NCBI GenBank assembly: GCA_013360875.1
Contig: JABWAU010000002.1
Location: 1-64,000, forward strand
Length of the DNA stretch: 64,000 bases
Direction of reading: 5' to 3'
Source of the DNA: Anaerolineales bacterium
GTDB lineage: Bacteria > Chloroflexota > Anaerolineae > Anaerolineales > Villigracilaceae
Under the pieces are notes generated by a model. The model had not been told where the DNA came from and ran no database searches. It saw nothing but the letters and a program-made list of their open reading frames with translations. The translations under genes were made by a program, and so were the position numbers. Below are positions 28,787-38,098 of this stretch, piece after piece (the first letter of the stretch is position 1; each line of letters begins with the position of its first letter).

Positions 28787-29971
28787 ATGAGAAAGTATCT
28801 GCCCGCTTTGTTCGTTGCTGTAGGTCTCTTGGTGTTGATGGCTGCCTGTCAGCCTGCCACGCCAGCGGAACCCCAAACCGTCCAAGTTGAAGTAACGCGA
28901 GTTGTGGAGGTTACCAAGGAAGTGCCGGTTGAAAAAATCGTCGAGGTGACTCCGGCACCAGCATGGGAAATTGCCAACCAGAATCTGGCCACCTCGCTTC
29001 ATCACACCACACAGGGGATGCGCTATTATTACCAAAAGGAGCAGGGCGGCTTTGAAACCTTGACTGGCGTCTCGTATGAGGATTTGGGATGCAAGAACTG
29101 CCATGTGCCTGTGGAAAACGGTCAGGCAAAATGCGACACCTGTCACATCACCGAGGCAGTTGACGCGCCTCCGCAATTCAAATGCACGGGCTGTCACGGG
29201 CGCCAAAACTTTGAGATCGTGGCAAAGCGCCCGGATGGCACCAAAGGCATCAACGATGTACACTATGCCAAGGGTATGCAGTGCATCAATTGCCATTCTG
29301 ACGAGGCGGTTCATGGGGATGGCATGGCGTACAACTCACTACTGGAAAGCCCTGCTGCGTCCAAATGCACCGATTGCCATCAGACCACTGAAAAGAAGGA
29401 ATGGGCAGACATGCAGGCGCATCAGGTACATGCTGAGAACATGGACTGCGCCGCTTGCCATGTACAACAGGTCAATTCCTGCTTCAATTGCCACTTCGAT
29501 ACGGAAGTCAACGAAAAGTTTAAGATCGAGTATCGCAAGTACTATGATTGGAAATTCCTGATGCTGAACGACGAAGGCAAGATCACTACGGCCACGATCA
29601 TGCCGATGGTCTATCAGGATGACAAATCCTTTGCAGTGCTGGCGCCCTATTACGGACATTCCATCCAACGCCCGAATCCCGAGACGGTTTGCAACGACTG
29701 TCACAAGAATGCCAATGTAGCCGCTTATAATGAGACCGGAAAAATCCAAATTTCCAAATGGAACGAAGGCACCAACTCGCTTGACTTTGCCACGGGCGTT
29801 ATCCCCGTCCCGCCTGATTACGATATAGCCTTCATCATTGACTTTGTCACCCGCGATGGGACGGCATGGAACGAGCAAAAGAACAACTGGAAGTTTATGG
29901 AGACCGGTCCCGATATGTGGCAGATCCTGTTCGGCAAGCCACTGGTAAAGATGCCCACGCAGTTCCCATAG
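28787..29971 (+). CDS. Octaheme c-type cytochrome lipoprotein
   Basis: Lipobox LMAACQP; eight CXXCH motifs (CKNCH, CDTCH, CTGCH, CINCH, CTDCH, CAACH, CFNCH, CNDCH); SD GAAAGGAG. Confidence 0.92.
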   Translation: MRKYLPALFVAVGLLVLMAACQPATPAEPQTVQVEVTRVVEVTKEVPVEKIVEVTPAPAWEIANQNLATSLHHTTQGMRYYYQKEQGGFETLTGVSYEDLGCKNCHVPVENGQAKCDTCHITEAVDAPPQFKCTGCHGRQNFEIVAKRPDGTKGINDVHYAKGMQCINCHSDEAVHGDGMAYNSLLESPAASKCTDCHQTTEKKEWADMQAHQVHAENMDCAACHVQQVNSCFNCHFDTEVNEKFKIEYRKYYDWKFLMLNDEGKITTATIMPMVYQDDKSFAVLAPYYGHSIQRPNPETVCNDCHKNANVAAYNETGKIQISKWNEGTNSLDFATGVIPVPPDYDIAFIIDFVTRDGTAWNEQKNNWKFMETGPDMWQILFGKPLVKMPTQFP

Positions 29972-30046
29972 ACTGACAGCCTTCTTATTTACGGCAAAAC
30001 GCACAACTTTGCCCCTTTGACAATCCACTTCCAATGTAGGTCTATG

Positions 30047-30073
30047 AACAGGGAGCGCCAAGCGCTCCCTGTT
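30047..30073. terminator. Hairpin between convergent genes, probable bidirectional terminator
   Basis: AACAGGGAGCGC-caa-GCGCTCCCTGTT, 12-bp perfect stem. Confidence 0.6.
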
Positions 30074-30077
30074 CTGT

Positions 30078-30995
30078 TCACTTTAGGATATCCACGTTTT
30101 CGGGATCGTGTACAAACCCCCAGAATAATTCTGCCGGACGCGATAACGGAACCAGGCTGTTGCGCAACATACAGATTTTTCGTTCAATATGCACCCCGTT
30201 GACCTGAACTTCGCTAACAATTCCGGCGCGCATCGCCGTCTTGGCTGTTACACGTGGCACGAAAGCCACGCCAATGCCTGTAGAGACCGTGTTAACGATT
30301 CCTTCGGCATTGCCCAGTTCCAGCAAAACATTCAAGTCAGATATGGAGATGTCATGTGCCGCTAGCGCGGAAGCCAGCGCGCGGCGGGTCCCTGATTCCG
30401 GTTCACGAAGAAGAATGGGCTCAGCGAGCAGGTCATCAGGGTCAATGATGTAGCGTTTCGCCCAGGGATGTCTGGCGGGAACAATCAGTACCACTTCGTC
30501 TACAAAGAATTGCTGACAGGAAAGTCCCTCGGCAACATTCTCAAAACTGACAATTCCAAGGTCGGCTTCTTTGTTGAGCAGATCGGCGCTGATCTGACGT
30601 GGGGAACAGGGTTTCAGAAATAGTCGGACTTCTGGAAAGCGCTGGCGAAAGCGCGCCGCCAGCAACGGAAGAAGATACTTCCCTGATGCCGTTGCGCACG
30701 CAATGGAGAGCGTACCTGTGATGCGGTCGTTGAGCGAGTGTGCCAGTTCGTGGAAGCGGTTGCACTCGCGCAGGAGTTGTTGTGCCCAAGGGAGCAACGC
30801 CCGTCCCTGCTGACTCAGTTTGAGTTTCCTGCCGCTAATGCGCTCGAATAATTCAACACCCAATTCACCTTCCAGTTCCTTGATATGCTTGCTCACCGTT
30901 GGCTGGGAAGTGTGCAGGCGTTGCGCAGTTTCGGAAAAGTTCAATGTCTGGGCGGCATCGGCAAAGGTTTGAAGATGGTCAAGTTCCATTGTCAT
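30078..30995 (-). CDS. LysR family transcriptional regulator
   Basis: LDHLQTFADAAQTLNFSETAQRLHTSQPTVSKHIKELEGELGVELFER. Confidence 0.94.
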   Translation of the reverse strand: MTMELDHLQTFADAAQTLNFSETAQRLHTSQPTVSKHIKELEGELGVELFERISGRKLKLSQQGRALLPWAQQLLRECNRFHELAHSLNDRITGTLSIACATASGKYLLPLLAARFRQRFPEVRLFLKPCSPRQISADLLNKEADLGIVSFENVAEGLSCQQFFVDEVVLIVPARHPWAKRYIIDPDDLLAEPILLREPESGTRRALASALAAHDISISDLNVLLELGNAEGIVNTVSTGIGVAFVPRVTAKTAMRAGIVSEVQVNGVHIERKICMLRNSLVPLSRPAELFWGFVHDPENVDILK

Positions 30996-31178
30996 CCGGC
31001 CAATAATGATATAGCCGACTGTATCGCTTAAACCTGTTACCTGCAAGGATTGAAAGTCATTTTGTGCCTGTGAGTTCTATCAAAACTGGTTTTGCCTAAC
31101 GCCATGGGCTTGATACGACCAGGATCTGTATGTTATTCAATTTATCTATAGCTAACAAGAGTTTTATGGAATTTGATT

Positions 31179-31218
31179 TGTGACGCCTGTCACTATCTGC
31201 TTTGTGAAAACTGTCACA
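31179..31218 (+). promoter_or_regulatory. Two CRP/FNR-like sites upstream of the ArsR-TusA-Hdr operon
   Basis: TGTGACGCCTGTCACT (31179..31194) and TGTGAAAACTGTCACA (31203..31218), 24-nt spacing. Confidence 0.65.
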
Positions 31219-31273
31219 TAATAAACTCGATGGAAAAACATAACTGGTTGTTCTTTTTCGAAAAAGTACAATA

Positions 31274-31609
31274 ATGAAACCATACCTTCCAAAAGAAATC
31301 CAAATATCGGCAGAACATCAGGCGGCATTTTTTCGGGTGTTGGGAAACGCACAGCGGGTAATGATCCTTTGGCTTATTGCAGAGCAGGCACGAACCGTTA
31401 ATGAAATTGCATTGGCGATTGGGGCTACCCAGACAAGCGTGGGGCATCATCTCCGCATTTTGGAATTCAATCATCTGGTGGAGATTCGAAGAGAGCACAA
31501 CAACGTCTACTATCACCTCGCCGACAATGAAATCACCCGGGATTGCCTGGTTATCAAGTCCAAACCCAAGGAAATGTTGATGGAAATCAACTTAGTCGAA
31601 AACATCTAA
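31274..31609 (+). CDS. ArsR-type winged-helix regulator
   Basis: FFRVLGNAQRVMILWLIAEQARTVNEIALAIGATQTSVGHHLRILEFNHLVEIRREHNNVYYHL. Confidence 0.85.
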   Translation: MKPYLPKEIQISAEHQAAFFRVLGNAQRVMILWLIAEQARTVNEIALAIGATQTSVGHHLRILEFNHLVEIRREHNNVYYHLADNEITRDCLVIKSKPKEMLMEINLVENI

Positions 31610-31627
31610 TTCATAAAGGAGATAAAG

Positions 31628-31885
31628 ATGGAAGCAACAATTGATCTTAATACCGTAAAGGCAGCCAAAGTCGTGGACGCGCGTGCCATGTCCTGCCCGG
31701 GTCCCTTACTGGAGGCAAAGAAAGCCATCGGCGCCGTCAAAGTCGGTGAAGTGCTGGAAATCTGGTCTGGCGACCCGAACACACGCAGCAACCTTGACCA
31801 GTGGTGCAAGAAACTGGGGCATGATTTCATGGGCTACATCGAGACTGGCGGCTATGACCGCTTGTTCATCCTGCGGAAGAAGTGA
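31628..31885 (+). CDS. TusA family sulfurtransferase
   Basis: VVDARAMSCPGPLLEAKKAIGAVKVGEVLEI with CPGP motif. Confidence 0.92.
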   Translation: MEATIDLNTVKAAKVVDARAMSCPGPLLEAKKAIGAVKVGEVLEIWSGDPNTRSNLDQWCKKLGHDFMGYIETGGYDRLFILRKK

Positions 31886-31896
31886 GCAACCGCGCC

Positions 31897-31931
31897 GCGA
31901 CACATCGTCCCCGCATGGGGATTCATGTCGC
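31897..31931. repeat. Palindromic element P8 (GCGACAcATcgTCCC type)
   Basis: GCGACACATCGTCCCCGCATGGGGATTCATGTCGC; followed by GCGAGATAGATCTCGC hairpin; close relative at 50049..50082. Confidence 0.6.
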
Positions 31932-32008
31932 CCGTTGCGAGATAGATCTCGCGGCACAACAAACAATCCATTCTCGAATTCGGCGTTTTGCTGAAAGAGA
32001 GGAGACCC

Positions 32009-32455
32009 ATGACAACCGAAACACCACAGAAAGGCAAAATCCTGCTCCTTGCCACCCTGTCTGGCGGCTACCGCGGCGCGGACATGGTCGGGCAGGGACA
32101 CATGGATTACCCACCCAACACTTACATCCTGCCCGTGATGAGTTCGGCGATTTTTCCGCCCAAGTTCTACATTGACGCCTTCGAGAAGGGCTTCGATGCC
32201 ATCACGGTCATGTACAGCGGCACGGACAGCCCCTACAAGGGCGAATCGGAGAAAACGGCGGAAATCATCAACGAGACCTATGAGAAGATGAAAGAACTCA
32301 ACCTCGATTTACGCCGCCTGCGGCTAGCCGCCATCTGTACCGTATGCGTGCGCCCGTTTCTTGAAGAAGTCCAGCGCGCCGAATCGCTGCTGGAGGAAAT
32401 CGGGCCCCTGCCGCGCCCGTTGGCTAAACAAGGAGTTGCCGCCAATGTCAACTAA
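32009..32455 (+). CDS. MvhD-like hydrogenase iron-sulfur subunit/Hdr-associated protein
   Basis: YPPNTYILPVMSSAIFPPKFYIDAFEKGFDAITVMYSGTDSPYKGESEKTAEIINETYEKMKELNLDLRRLRLAAICTVC. Confidence 0.7.
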   Translation: MTTETPQKGKILLLATLSGGYRGADMVGQGHMDYPPNTYILPVMSSAIFPPKFYIDAFEKGFDAITVMYSGTDSPYKGESEKTAEIINETYEKMKELNLDLRRLRLAAICTVCVRPFLEEVQRAESLLEEIGPLPRPLAKQGVAANVN

Positions 32456-33791
32456 CCAAATCAAAGTGGATGCGCTGGTGGTCGGCGGCGGGATCTCCGG
32501 GATGCAGACCGCGCTCGACCTGGGCGACCAGGGCTACAAGGTCGCGGTCGTGGAACGCAAATCCAGTATCGGCGGGAAGATGATTGACCTGAGCAAGGTC
32601 TTTCCCACGCTCGACTGCTGTTCCTGCATCACCACCCCCAAGATGTCTGCCACGGCGCATCACGACAACATCACCCTGCTGACCTACAGCGAAATCGAGT
32701 CCATCAACCGCGACGGGAATGGTTTCAAGGTGCAGGCCACCAAGAAACCGCGTTACGTGCGCGAAGACGATTGTACGGGCTGCCGCTCCTGCGAGTTGGT
32801 CTGCCCGCTCGAAGTCTCGGAAGACGAGCATGAGTTCGGGCGCACCTCGCACCGCGTGGTGTACGTGCCGTTCAGCACGGCTGTCCCGCAAAAGGCACTC
32901 GTGGACCTCGATCACTGCCTGTTCTGCGGCAAGTGCATCCAGGCTTGCCCCTCGGATGCGATTGATTTCACCCAACAACCCGAACCCGTCGAAATTGAAA
33001 CCCGCAGTATCGTGCTGGCGACTGGCTTCGAGACAACGCCGATTAACGCCAAAAAGGAATACGGTGCGGGAAAACTGCGCAACGTCATCAGCGGCATGAT
33101 GATGGAACGCCTGCTCGCTCCCACCGGACCTTATGGCCGCGTCCTGCGACCCTCGGACGGGAAGATGCCCGCCTCGATTGCCTACGTCCAGTGCGCGGGT
33201 TCGCGTGACCAGACGCTGGGCGTGCCGTATTGCTCGCGCGTCTGCTGCATGTACGCCATCAAGCAAGCCATGCTGCTTTCGGGCGCGCTACCCTTGGCGG
33301 AAATTACCATCTATTACATGGACATCCGCACCTTCGGCAAAGGCTACGAACAGTTCTACCAAAACGCCAAAGCGATGGGCGTGGAATTCCTGAAAGGCAA
33401 GGTGGCGCGCATTACCGAGGATGAAAACCAAAATCCCATCGTGCGTGTGGAATTGATTGACGAATTCGGCAAGACCCGCGTCACCGAGCGGCAACATGAC
33501 CTGGTGGTGCTTTCAGTCGGCTTGCTGCCAGGCGGAAATCCGCAGCCCAAATTTGGCGTGCCAGTGGGCGAGGACGGCTTCGTTCAAGTTCCCGATTACA
33601 ACGTGTTCCCTGCCGTGACCTCGCAACCAGGCATTTTCGTGACCGGCGCGGCGGCGGGACCGATGGACATTGTAGACAGCATCATGATGGCTGGCGCCGC
33701 GGCGTCGTCCGCCGCGTCTTATCTGGAAGCCGGTAACGGGTCGAGGAAAGAAGCGCAACGTCAGCCCGAGAGGAGCGTGGAGTATGCCTGA
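32445..33791 (+). CDS. HdrA/QmoA-like FAD and 4Fe-4S protein
   Basis: VVGGGISGMQTALDLGDQGYKVAVVER; FPTLDCCSCITTPKM; CTGCRSCELVCP and CLFCGKCIQACP. Confidence 0.88.
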   Translation: MSTNQIKVDALVVGGGISGMQTALDLGDQGYKVAVVERKSSIGGKMIDLSKVFPTLDCCSCITTPKMSATAHHDNITLLTYSEIESINRDGNGFKVQATKKPRYVREDDCTGCRSCELVCPLEVSEDEHEFGRTSHRVVYVPFSTAVPQKALVDLDHCLFCGKCIQACPSDAIDFTQQPEPVEIETRSIVLATGFETTPINAKKEYGAGKLRNVISGMMMERLLAPTGPYGRVLRPSDGKMPASIAYVQCAGSRDQTLGVPYCSRVCCMYAIKQAMLLSGALPLAEITIYYMDIRTFGKGYEQFYQNAKAMGVEFLKGKVARITEDENQNPIVRVELIDEFGKTRVTERQHDLVVLSVGLLPGGNPQPKFGVPVGEDGFVQVPDYNVFPAVTSQPGIFVTGAAAGPMDIVDSIMMAGAAASSAASYLEAGNGSRKEAQRQPERSVEYA

Positions 33792-35850
33792 AGAAATCGT
33801 CAACACACAGGCGCAAAATCCGAAAGAGGACGAGCCGCGTATTGGCGTATATGTCTGCAACTGCGGCGGAAACATCGGCGACGTGGTGAAATGCGAACAT
33901 GTCGCCAGAACGTTGGAAAGATTACCCAATGTGGTTGTCTCGCGTGACAACATGTTCATGTGCTCCGACCCCGGGCAAAAGATGATTGCGGACGATATCA
34001 AGGAGAAGGGTGTCAACCGCGTGGTGATTGGCGCTTGCTCCATTTTCCTGCACGAGCAGACCTTCCGCCGCACGCTGGAACGCGCCGGGCTGAATCCCTA
34101 TTTGTATTATCACATCGGCTTGCGCGAGCAGGTCAGTTGGGTGCATCACGGCACGCCGAAGGAAGCCACCGAAAAATCCATCCGCATGATGGCGGCTGGG
34201 ATTGCCAAGGCGCGCAACATGAAACCGCTGGAACCGGTGCGCCTGCCTGCTCATCGTCAGGCGTTGGTGATCGGCGGCGGCGTGGCAGGACTGCGCTCCG
34301 CGCTGGATCTGGCGCGGCGCGGGTTGAAGGTGACGCTCGTCGAAAAGAGTCACTACCTGGGCGGACACATGGCGCAGTGGGAGCGCGTCTTCCCGACCAA
34401 CGAAGAGGCGCGTCCGCTGCTCAAACGGCTGATTGACCAGGTGTTGGCAGAGCCGAATATCACCATCCACACGGGCGCGGAAGTGATCGGCGCGAAAGGG
34501 TACGTGGGCAATTACAACGTGACCATTCGACAAACTCCACGCGGCGTGCGCGAGACTTTCCCCAACGAACAGGAAGCCATTGACGTTTGTCCCATCAAGC
34601 GGCGGAAGCGGTTTGATTTTGGTCTCTCGACCAGCAAAGCGATTTACCGAACGTACACAGGCTGTGTACCCGAAAGCCTGGTGATTGATTGGGAGACCTG
34701 CACCAAATGCGGCGAGTGCGTCAAGGTTGCGCCGGAGGGAATGATTAACCTGGATGAAGAAGCCCAGGAATTTACAGTGGATGTCGGCGCGGTGGTACTT
34801 GCCACGGGCTTCCAGCCTTATGAACCGTTCTACGGCGAGATGGGTTGGAAGGAATTCCCCGAGGTCATCACCCTGCCGCAACTGCACCGCCTGCTGGATG
34901 ACGAAGGTCCCACTCAGGGAAAGTTCTGGTGGAACGGTCATCCCGTGAAAAACGTGGCGATTATCCATTGCGTGGGAAGCCGCCAGGTGGAGGGCGTGCA
35001 TCGCGCCCAACCCGATGGCAACGTCAACAACTACTGCTCGCGGGTGTGTTGCACTGCGTCGTTGAGCATGGCTTCGCTCATCCGCCAGAAAGCGCCCGAC
35101 GCGAAAATTTATGAAGTCTTCGAGGATATTCGCGCCTACGGACGCGGTCACGAGGATTATTACACCCGCGCCAGCAAGAACAACGTCACCTTCCTGAGAT
35201 ATTTCGCGGAGGAAATCCCCGAAGTGCGGCGCGCGGACGAGAAGGCGGAACATCCGCTGCTGGTCAAAGTCCGCGACCATCTGACCTGGGGCGAGGAAAT
35301 CGAAATCCCTGTGGATTTGGTGGTGCTGTCAGTGGGCATGATGCCCAACCCTGTGCAAGACCTGATGGAAATCTTCAAGGTCACGCCAGGCAGCGACCGC
35401 TTCCTGCTGGAAGTCCACCCGAAACTGCGCCCGGTCGAGACGGCGGTCAATGGAGTCGTCCTGGCTGGAACGGCGCAGGGTCCGATGAACATTCAGGAGA
35501 GTTGCGCGGCGGCGTCTGCGGCGGCGTCGAAAGTGTCGGCGTTGATCGAGCAGGCGAAGGTCGAGTTGGAGCCGTATGTCGCCCGCGTGGACCCGGACAA
35601 ATGTCAGGGAAGCGGCGAGTGCGTCAAGGTTTGTCCGCAGGAGGAAGCCATCGAACTCAAGACGTTCAGCGAGAACGGGAATACATTCCAGCGCGCGGTT
35701 GTCACGCCCGCCAACTGTAACGGCTGCGGCGTGTGCGTGAGCGCCTGCCCGAACCGCGCCATTGACGTGCAAGGCTGGCGGCTGGACGAGTATGAAGCGA
35801 TGGTTAGCGCCATTGCCGCCGATATTCCTGCATGGGAAGGTGCCGCATGA
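33784..35850 (+). CDS. HdrA/QmoB-like FAD and 4Fe-4S protein
   Basis: GVYVCNCGGNIGDVV; VIGGGVAGLRSALDLARRGLKVTLVEKSHYLGGHMAQ; C-terminal CQGSGECVKVCP and CNGCGVCVSACP. Confidence 0.88.
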   Translation: MPEEIVNTQAQNPKEDEPRIGVYVCNCGGNIGDVVKCEHVARTLERLPNVVVSRDNMFMCSDPGQKMIADDIKEKGVNRVVIGACSIFLHEQTFRRTLERAGLNPYLYYHIGLREQVSWVHHGTPKEATEKSIRMMAAGIAKARNMKPLEPVRLPAHRQALVIGGGVAGLRSALDLARRGLKVTLVEKSHYLGGHMAQWERVFPTNEEARPLLKRLIDQVLAEPNITIHTGAEVIGAKGYVGNYNVTIRQTPRGVRETFPNEQEAIDVCPIKRRKRFDFGLSTSKAIYRTYTGCVPESLVIDWETCTKCGECVKVAPEGMINLDEEAQEFTVDVGAVVLATGFQPYEPFYGEMGWKEFPEVITLPQLHRLLDDEGPTQGKFWWNGHPVKNVAIIHCVGSRQVEGVHRAQPDGNVNNYCSRVCCTASLSMASLIRQKAPDAKIYEVFEDIRAYGRGHEDYYTRASKNNVTFLRYFAEEIPEVRRADEKAEHPLLVKVRDHLTWGEEIEIPVDLVVLSVGMMPNPVQDLMEIFKVTPGSDRFLLEVHPKLRPVETAVNGVVLAGTAQGPMNIQESCAAASAAASKVSALIEQAKVELEPYVARVDPDKCQGSGECVKVCPQEEAIELKTFSENGNTFQRAVVTPANCNGCGVCVSACPNRAIDVQGWRLDEYEAMVSAIAADIPAWEGAA

Positions 35851-36149
35851 CAACCAATGAAGAAAAGAAAAAACGAACTGAAATGCTGGTGGAGATGCGC
35901 AAGGAGCGCCGCGAGACGGTGCAAAGAGCGCAGGAACTTTTGAAGGCTCAACAGTCCGCCCGCAAGGCGCTGGAACGCGCCCTGACGGGAGGTCCGCACA
36001 GCGTGCCGCAACTGGCGCAAGCCGTGAACATGCCCGCGCATGAAGCGCTGTGGCACATCGCGGCGATGAAGAAATACGGCATCGTGGCGGAGGCTGGCAC
36101 CGACGAAAGCGGCGATTACTATCTCTACCGCCTGGTGAAGGAGGCGTAA
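35847..36149 (+). CDS. Small winged-helix-like protein inside Qmo/Hdr-like operon
   Basis: 100 aa; ATGA overlap with the upstream gene; GGPHSVPQLAQAVNMPAHEALWHIAAMKKYGIVAEAGTDESGDYYLYRL. Confidence 0.65.
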   Translation: MTTNEEKKKRTEMLVEMRKERRETVQRAQELLKAQQSARKALERALTGGPHSVPQLAQAVNMPAHEALWHIAAMKKYGIVAEAGTDESGDYYLYRLVKEA

Positions 36150-36150
36150 C

Positions 36151-37323
36151 ATGGCTGAGCGCGTCAACCCTTATTTTCTAAAGGAACTAAAAAAATACGG
36201 GGATGTCAGAATCGAAGAATGTTTCAACTGCGGCAACTGCTCAGCCATCTGCCCGCTTTCCACCGAAGAAGACAACTTCCCCCGCCGCATGAATCGCTTT
36301 GCCCAACTGGGATTGCGCGACCGTTTGCTGGCTAGCAAGGAACTGTGGCTATGCTACTACTGCGGCGAATGTACCAAGACTTGCCCGCGTCAGGCTGACC
36401 CTGGCGAGTATATGGCATCTGCGCGGCGCTATGCGATTGCCTCGTATGACCCGACAGGTCTGGCAAAGTTACTTTACACTTCGCCTGTTCTGAGCGTCAT
36501 CTTTCTGCTCGTGCTGGCTGTTGCGATTGGATTGTTCTTCTTCCAGGCCAGCGCGCCGATGGATTTGCAGACCCTGCGCCTGTTCGAGTTCATCCCCTCG
36601 GCATTGATTCACAACGCGGGCATCATCGCGGGCGTCGTCATCGTGCTGGCGGCGCTGGTTGGGATGGTCTCGATGTGGCGGCGCACCTTTCAGGCGCTGG
36701 GCTATCCCAAAGGCACGCGCCTCGACTGGTGGGGCGCCATCTGGAAAGCCTTTGGCGTGGAAGTGTTGGGACAGTTGCGCTATCGTAAGGATTGCGAGTC
36801 GTCAGCGGTCAACAAACCCTGGTATGCCCAGAAATGGTTCATCCATGCCTCCATGCTATGGGGTTTCCTGGGTCTCTTCGTGGCGACCGCGCTGAACTAT
36901 TTGCTGGAACTGTTGAGCGTCAAGGCAACGGGGACGTGGGTGCCACTCTGGTATCCCATCCGCCTGCTGGGGACGGTTTCGGGTCTCTTCCTGCTCTACG
37001 GGACGAGCCTGGCGCTCCTGCGCCGTTTCCGCAAGGACGATACATCCTATGAAAAATCCACCTTTTCGGATTGGACTTTCCTGGCGCTGATGTGGCTGGC
37101 GGGCGTGACGGGCTTCCTGCTGGAGATTGCCGTCTATCTGCCGCCCTTTGCCTGGAGTTACTGGATGCTGCTGGCGCACCTCATCGTAGTCGGCGAGCTG
37201 CTCCTGCTGGCGCCGTTCAGCAAATTTGCCCATGCGGTGTATCGCAGCATCGCGCTCTATCTCTGGACGCTCAAGCCGCTGCCAGAAAGCGAACAGGCCT
37301 CTGCGCCTGCCGCCGCCGATTAA
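36151..37323 (+). CDS. HdrC-type 4Fe-4S domain fused to membrane cytochrome b-like domain (QmoC-like)
   Basis: CFNCGNCSAICPLS and CYYCGECTKTCPRQADPGEYMASARRYAIASYDPTGLAK, then multiple TM helices. Confidence 0.85.
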   Translation: MAERVNPYFLKELKKYGDVRIEECFNCGNCSAICPLSTEEDNFPRRMNRFAQLGLRDRLLASKELWLCYYCGECTKTCPRQADPGEYMASARRYAIASYDPTGLAKLLYTSPVLSVIFLLVLAVAIGLFFFQASAPMDLQTLRLFEFIPSALIHNAGIIAGVVIVLAALVGMVSMWRRTFQALGYPKGTRLDWWGAIWKAFGVEVLGQLRYRKDCESSAVNKPWYAQKWFIHASMLWGFLGLFVATALNYLLELLSVKATGTWVPLWYPIRLLGTVSGLFLLYGTSLALLRRFRKDDTSYEKSTFSDWTFLALMWLAGVTGFLLEIAVYLPPFAWSYWMLLAHLIVVGELLLLAPFSKFAHAVYRSIALYLWTLKPLPESEQASAPAAAD

Positions 37324-37394
37324 GAACTTCCATGCCCGCTGACCCTGCTCAGCGTCGGCGGGCATAACACAAAAACTTTCAAGGAGAAAAAATC

Positions 37395-37763
37395 ATGAGC
37401 GATGAAATGCCCAAAACTGTCATCATGTGCAACCACGGCGACTCGGACAGCGTCATGGCTGCCCTGATCATGGGCGCGGCCGCGGCCGCCACTGGCGACC
37501 AGGTACTGATGTTCTTCCAGCCTGGCGCGGCGAAGATGCTGGTGAAGGGTGAACTGGAGAAATACAACGGCTTGCCCGGTCTGCCAGACCCGATCTACCT
37601 TTACGATTCCATCGTGACCCTGGATGGCAAGTTCATCCTGTGCGAACTCGGACTTCCCAACAAAGGCATCAAGAAGGAAGACCTGCGCGAAGAAGTCGAA
37701 GTCCGCATGGCGGCAGACTTCCTGCTAATGGCGGAAGGCGCGGCCAAATTCTTCTCGTACTAA
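37395..37763 (+). CDS. DsrE family protein
   Basis: TVIMCNHGDSDSVMAALIMGAAAAATGDQVLMFFQPGAAKML...CELGLPNKGI. Confidence 0.82.
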   Translation: MSDEMPKTVIMCNHGDSDSVMAALIMGAAAAATGDQVLMFFQPGAAKMLVKGELEKYNGLPGLPDPIYLYDSIVTLDGKFILCELGLPNKGIKKEDLREEVEVRMAADFLLMAEGAAKFFSY

Positions 37764-37785
37764 AAAATCATAAGGAGTAAATCCC

Positions 37786-38040
37786 ATGACTGAAGCAACT
37801 CTCACCCCCACCAAAACGATTGACGAACGCGGCAAGATTTGTCCCTACCCCGATGTGGACACGATGACCACGCTTAAGAAGATGAACAAGGGCGAAATCC
37901 TGGAAGTGCTGATTGATTATCCGCTTTCGGTAGAACGCATCCCCCGCAGCGCCGAGAAGAACGGACATAAGGTTCTCAGCGTCAAGCAGGTGGATGGTCC
38001 TGTTCACAGCATCCTCATTGAAGTGCTGGGCAATAAATAG
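37786..38040 (+). CDS. TusA family sulfurtransferase (second copy)
   Basis: IDERGKICPYPDVDTMTTLKKMNKGEILEVLIDYPLSVERIPRSAEKNGHKV. Confidence 0.9.
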   Translation: MTEATLTPTKTIDERGKICPYPDVDTMTTLKKMNKGEILEVLIDYPLSVERIPRSAEKNGHKVLSVKQVDGPVHSILIEVLGNK

Positions 38041-38098
38041 AAACCATGTGCATGCAAAATAAATTTTGCGGCACAAAAATAAAATCAAGGAGAATGTT

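Noticed and set aside
31254-31265. TTTTTCGAAAAA palindrome just before the 31274 ArsR gene
   Set aside because: Low-complexity 12-mer; too short to call an operator without more copies
33922-35280. 452-aa minus-strand ORF
   Set aside because: Antisense to the QmoB/HdrA-like gene
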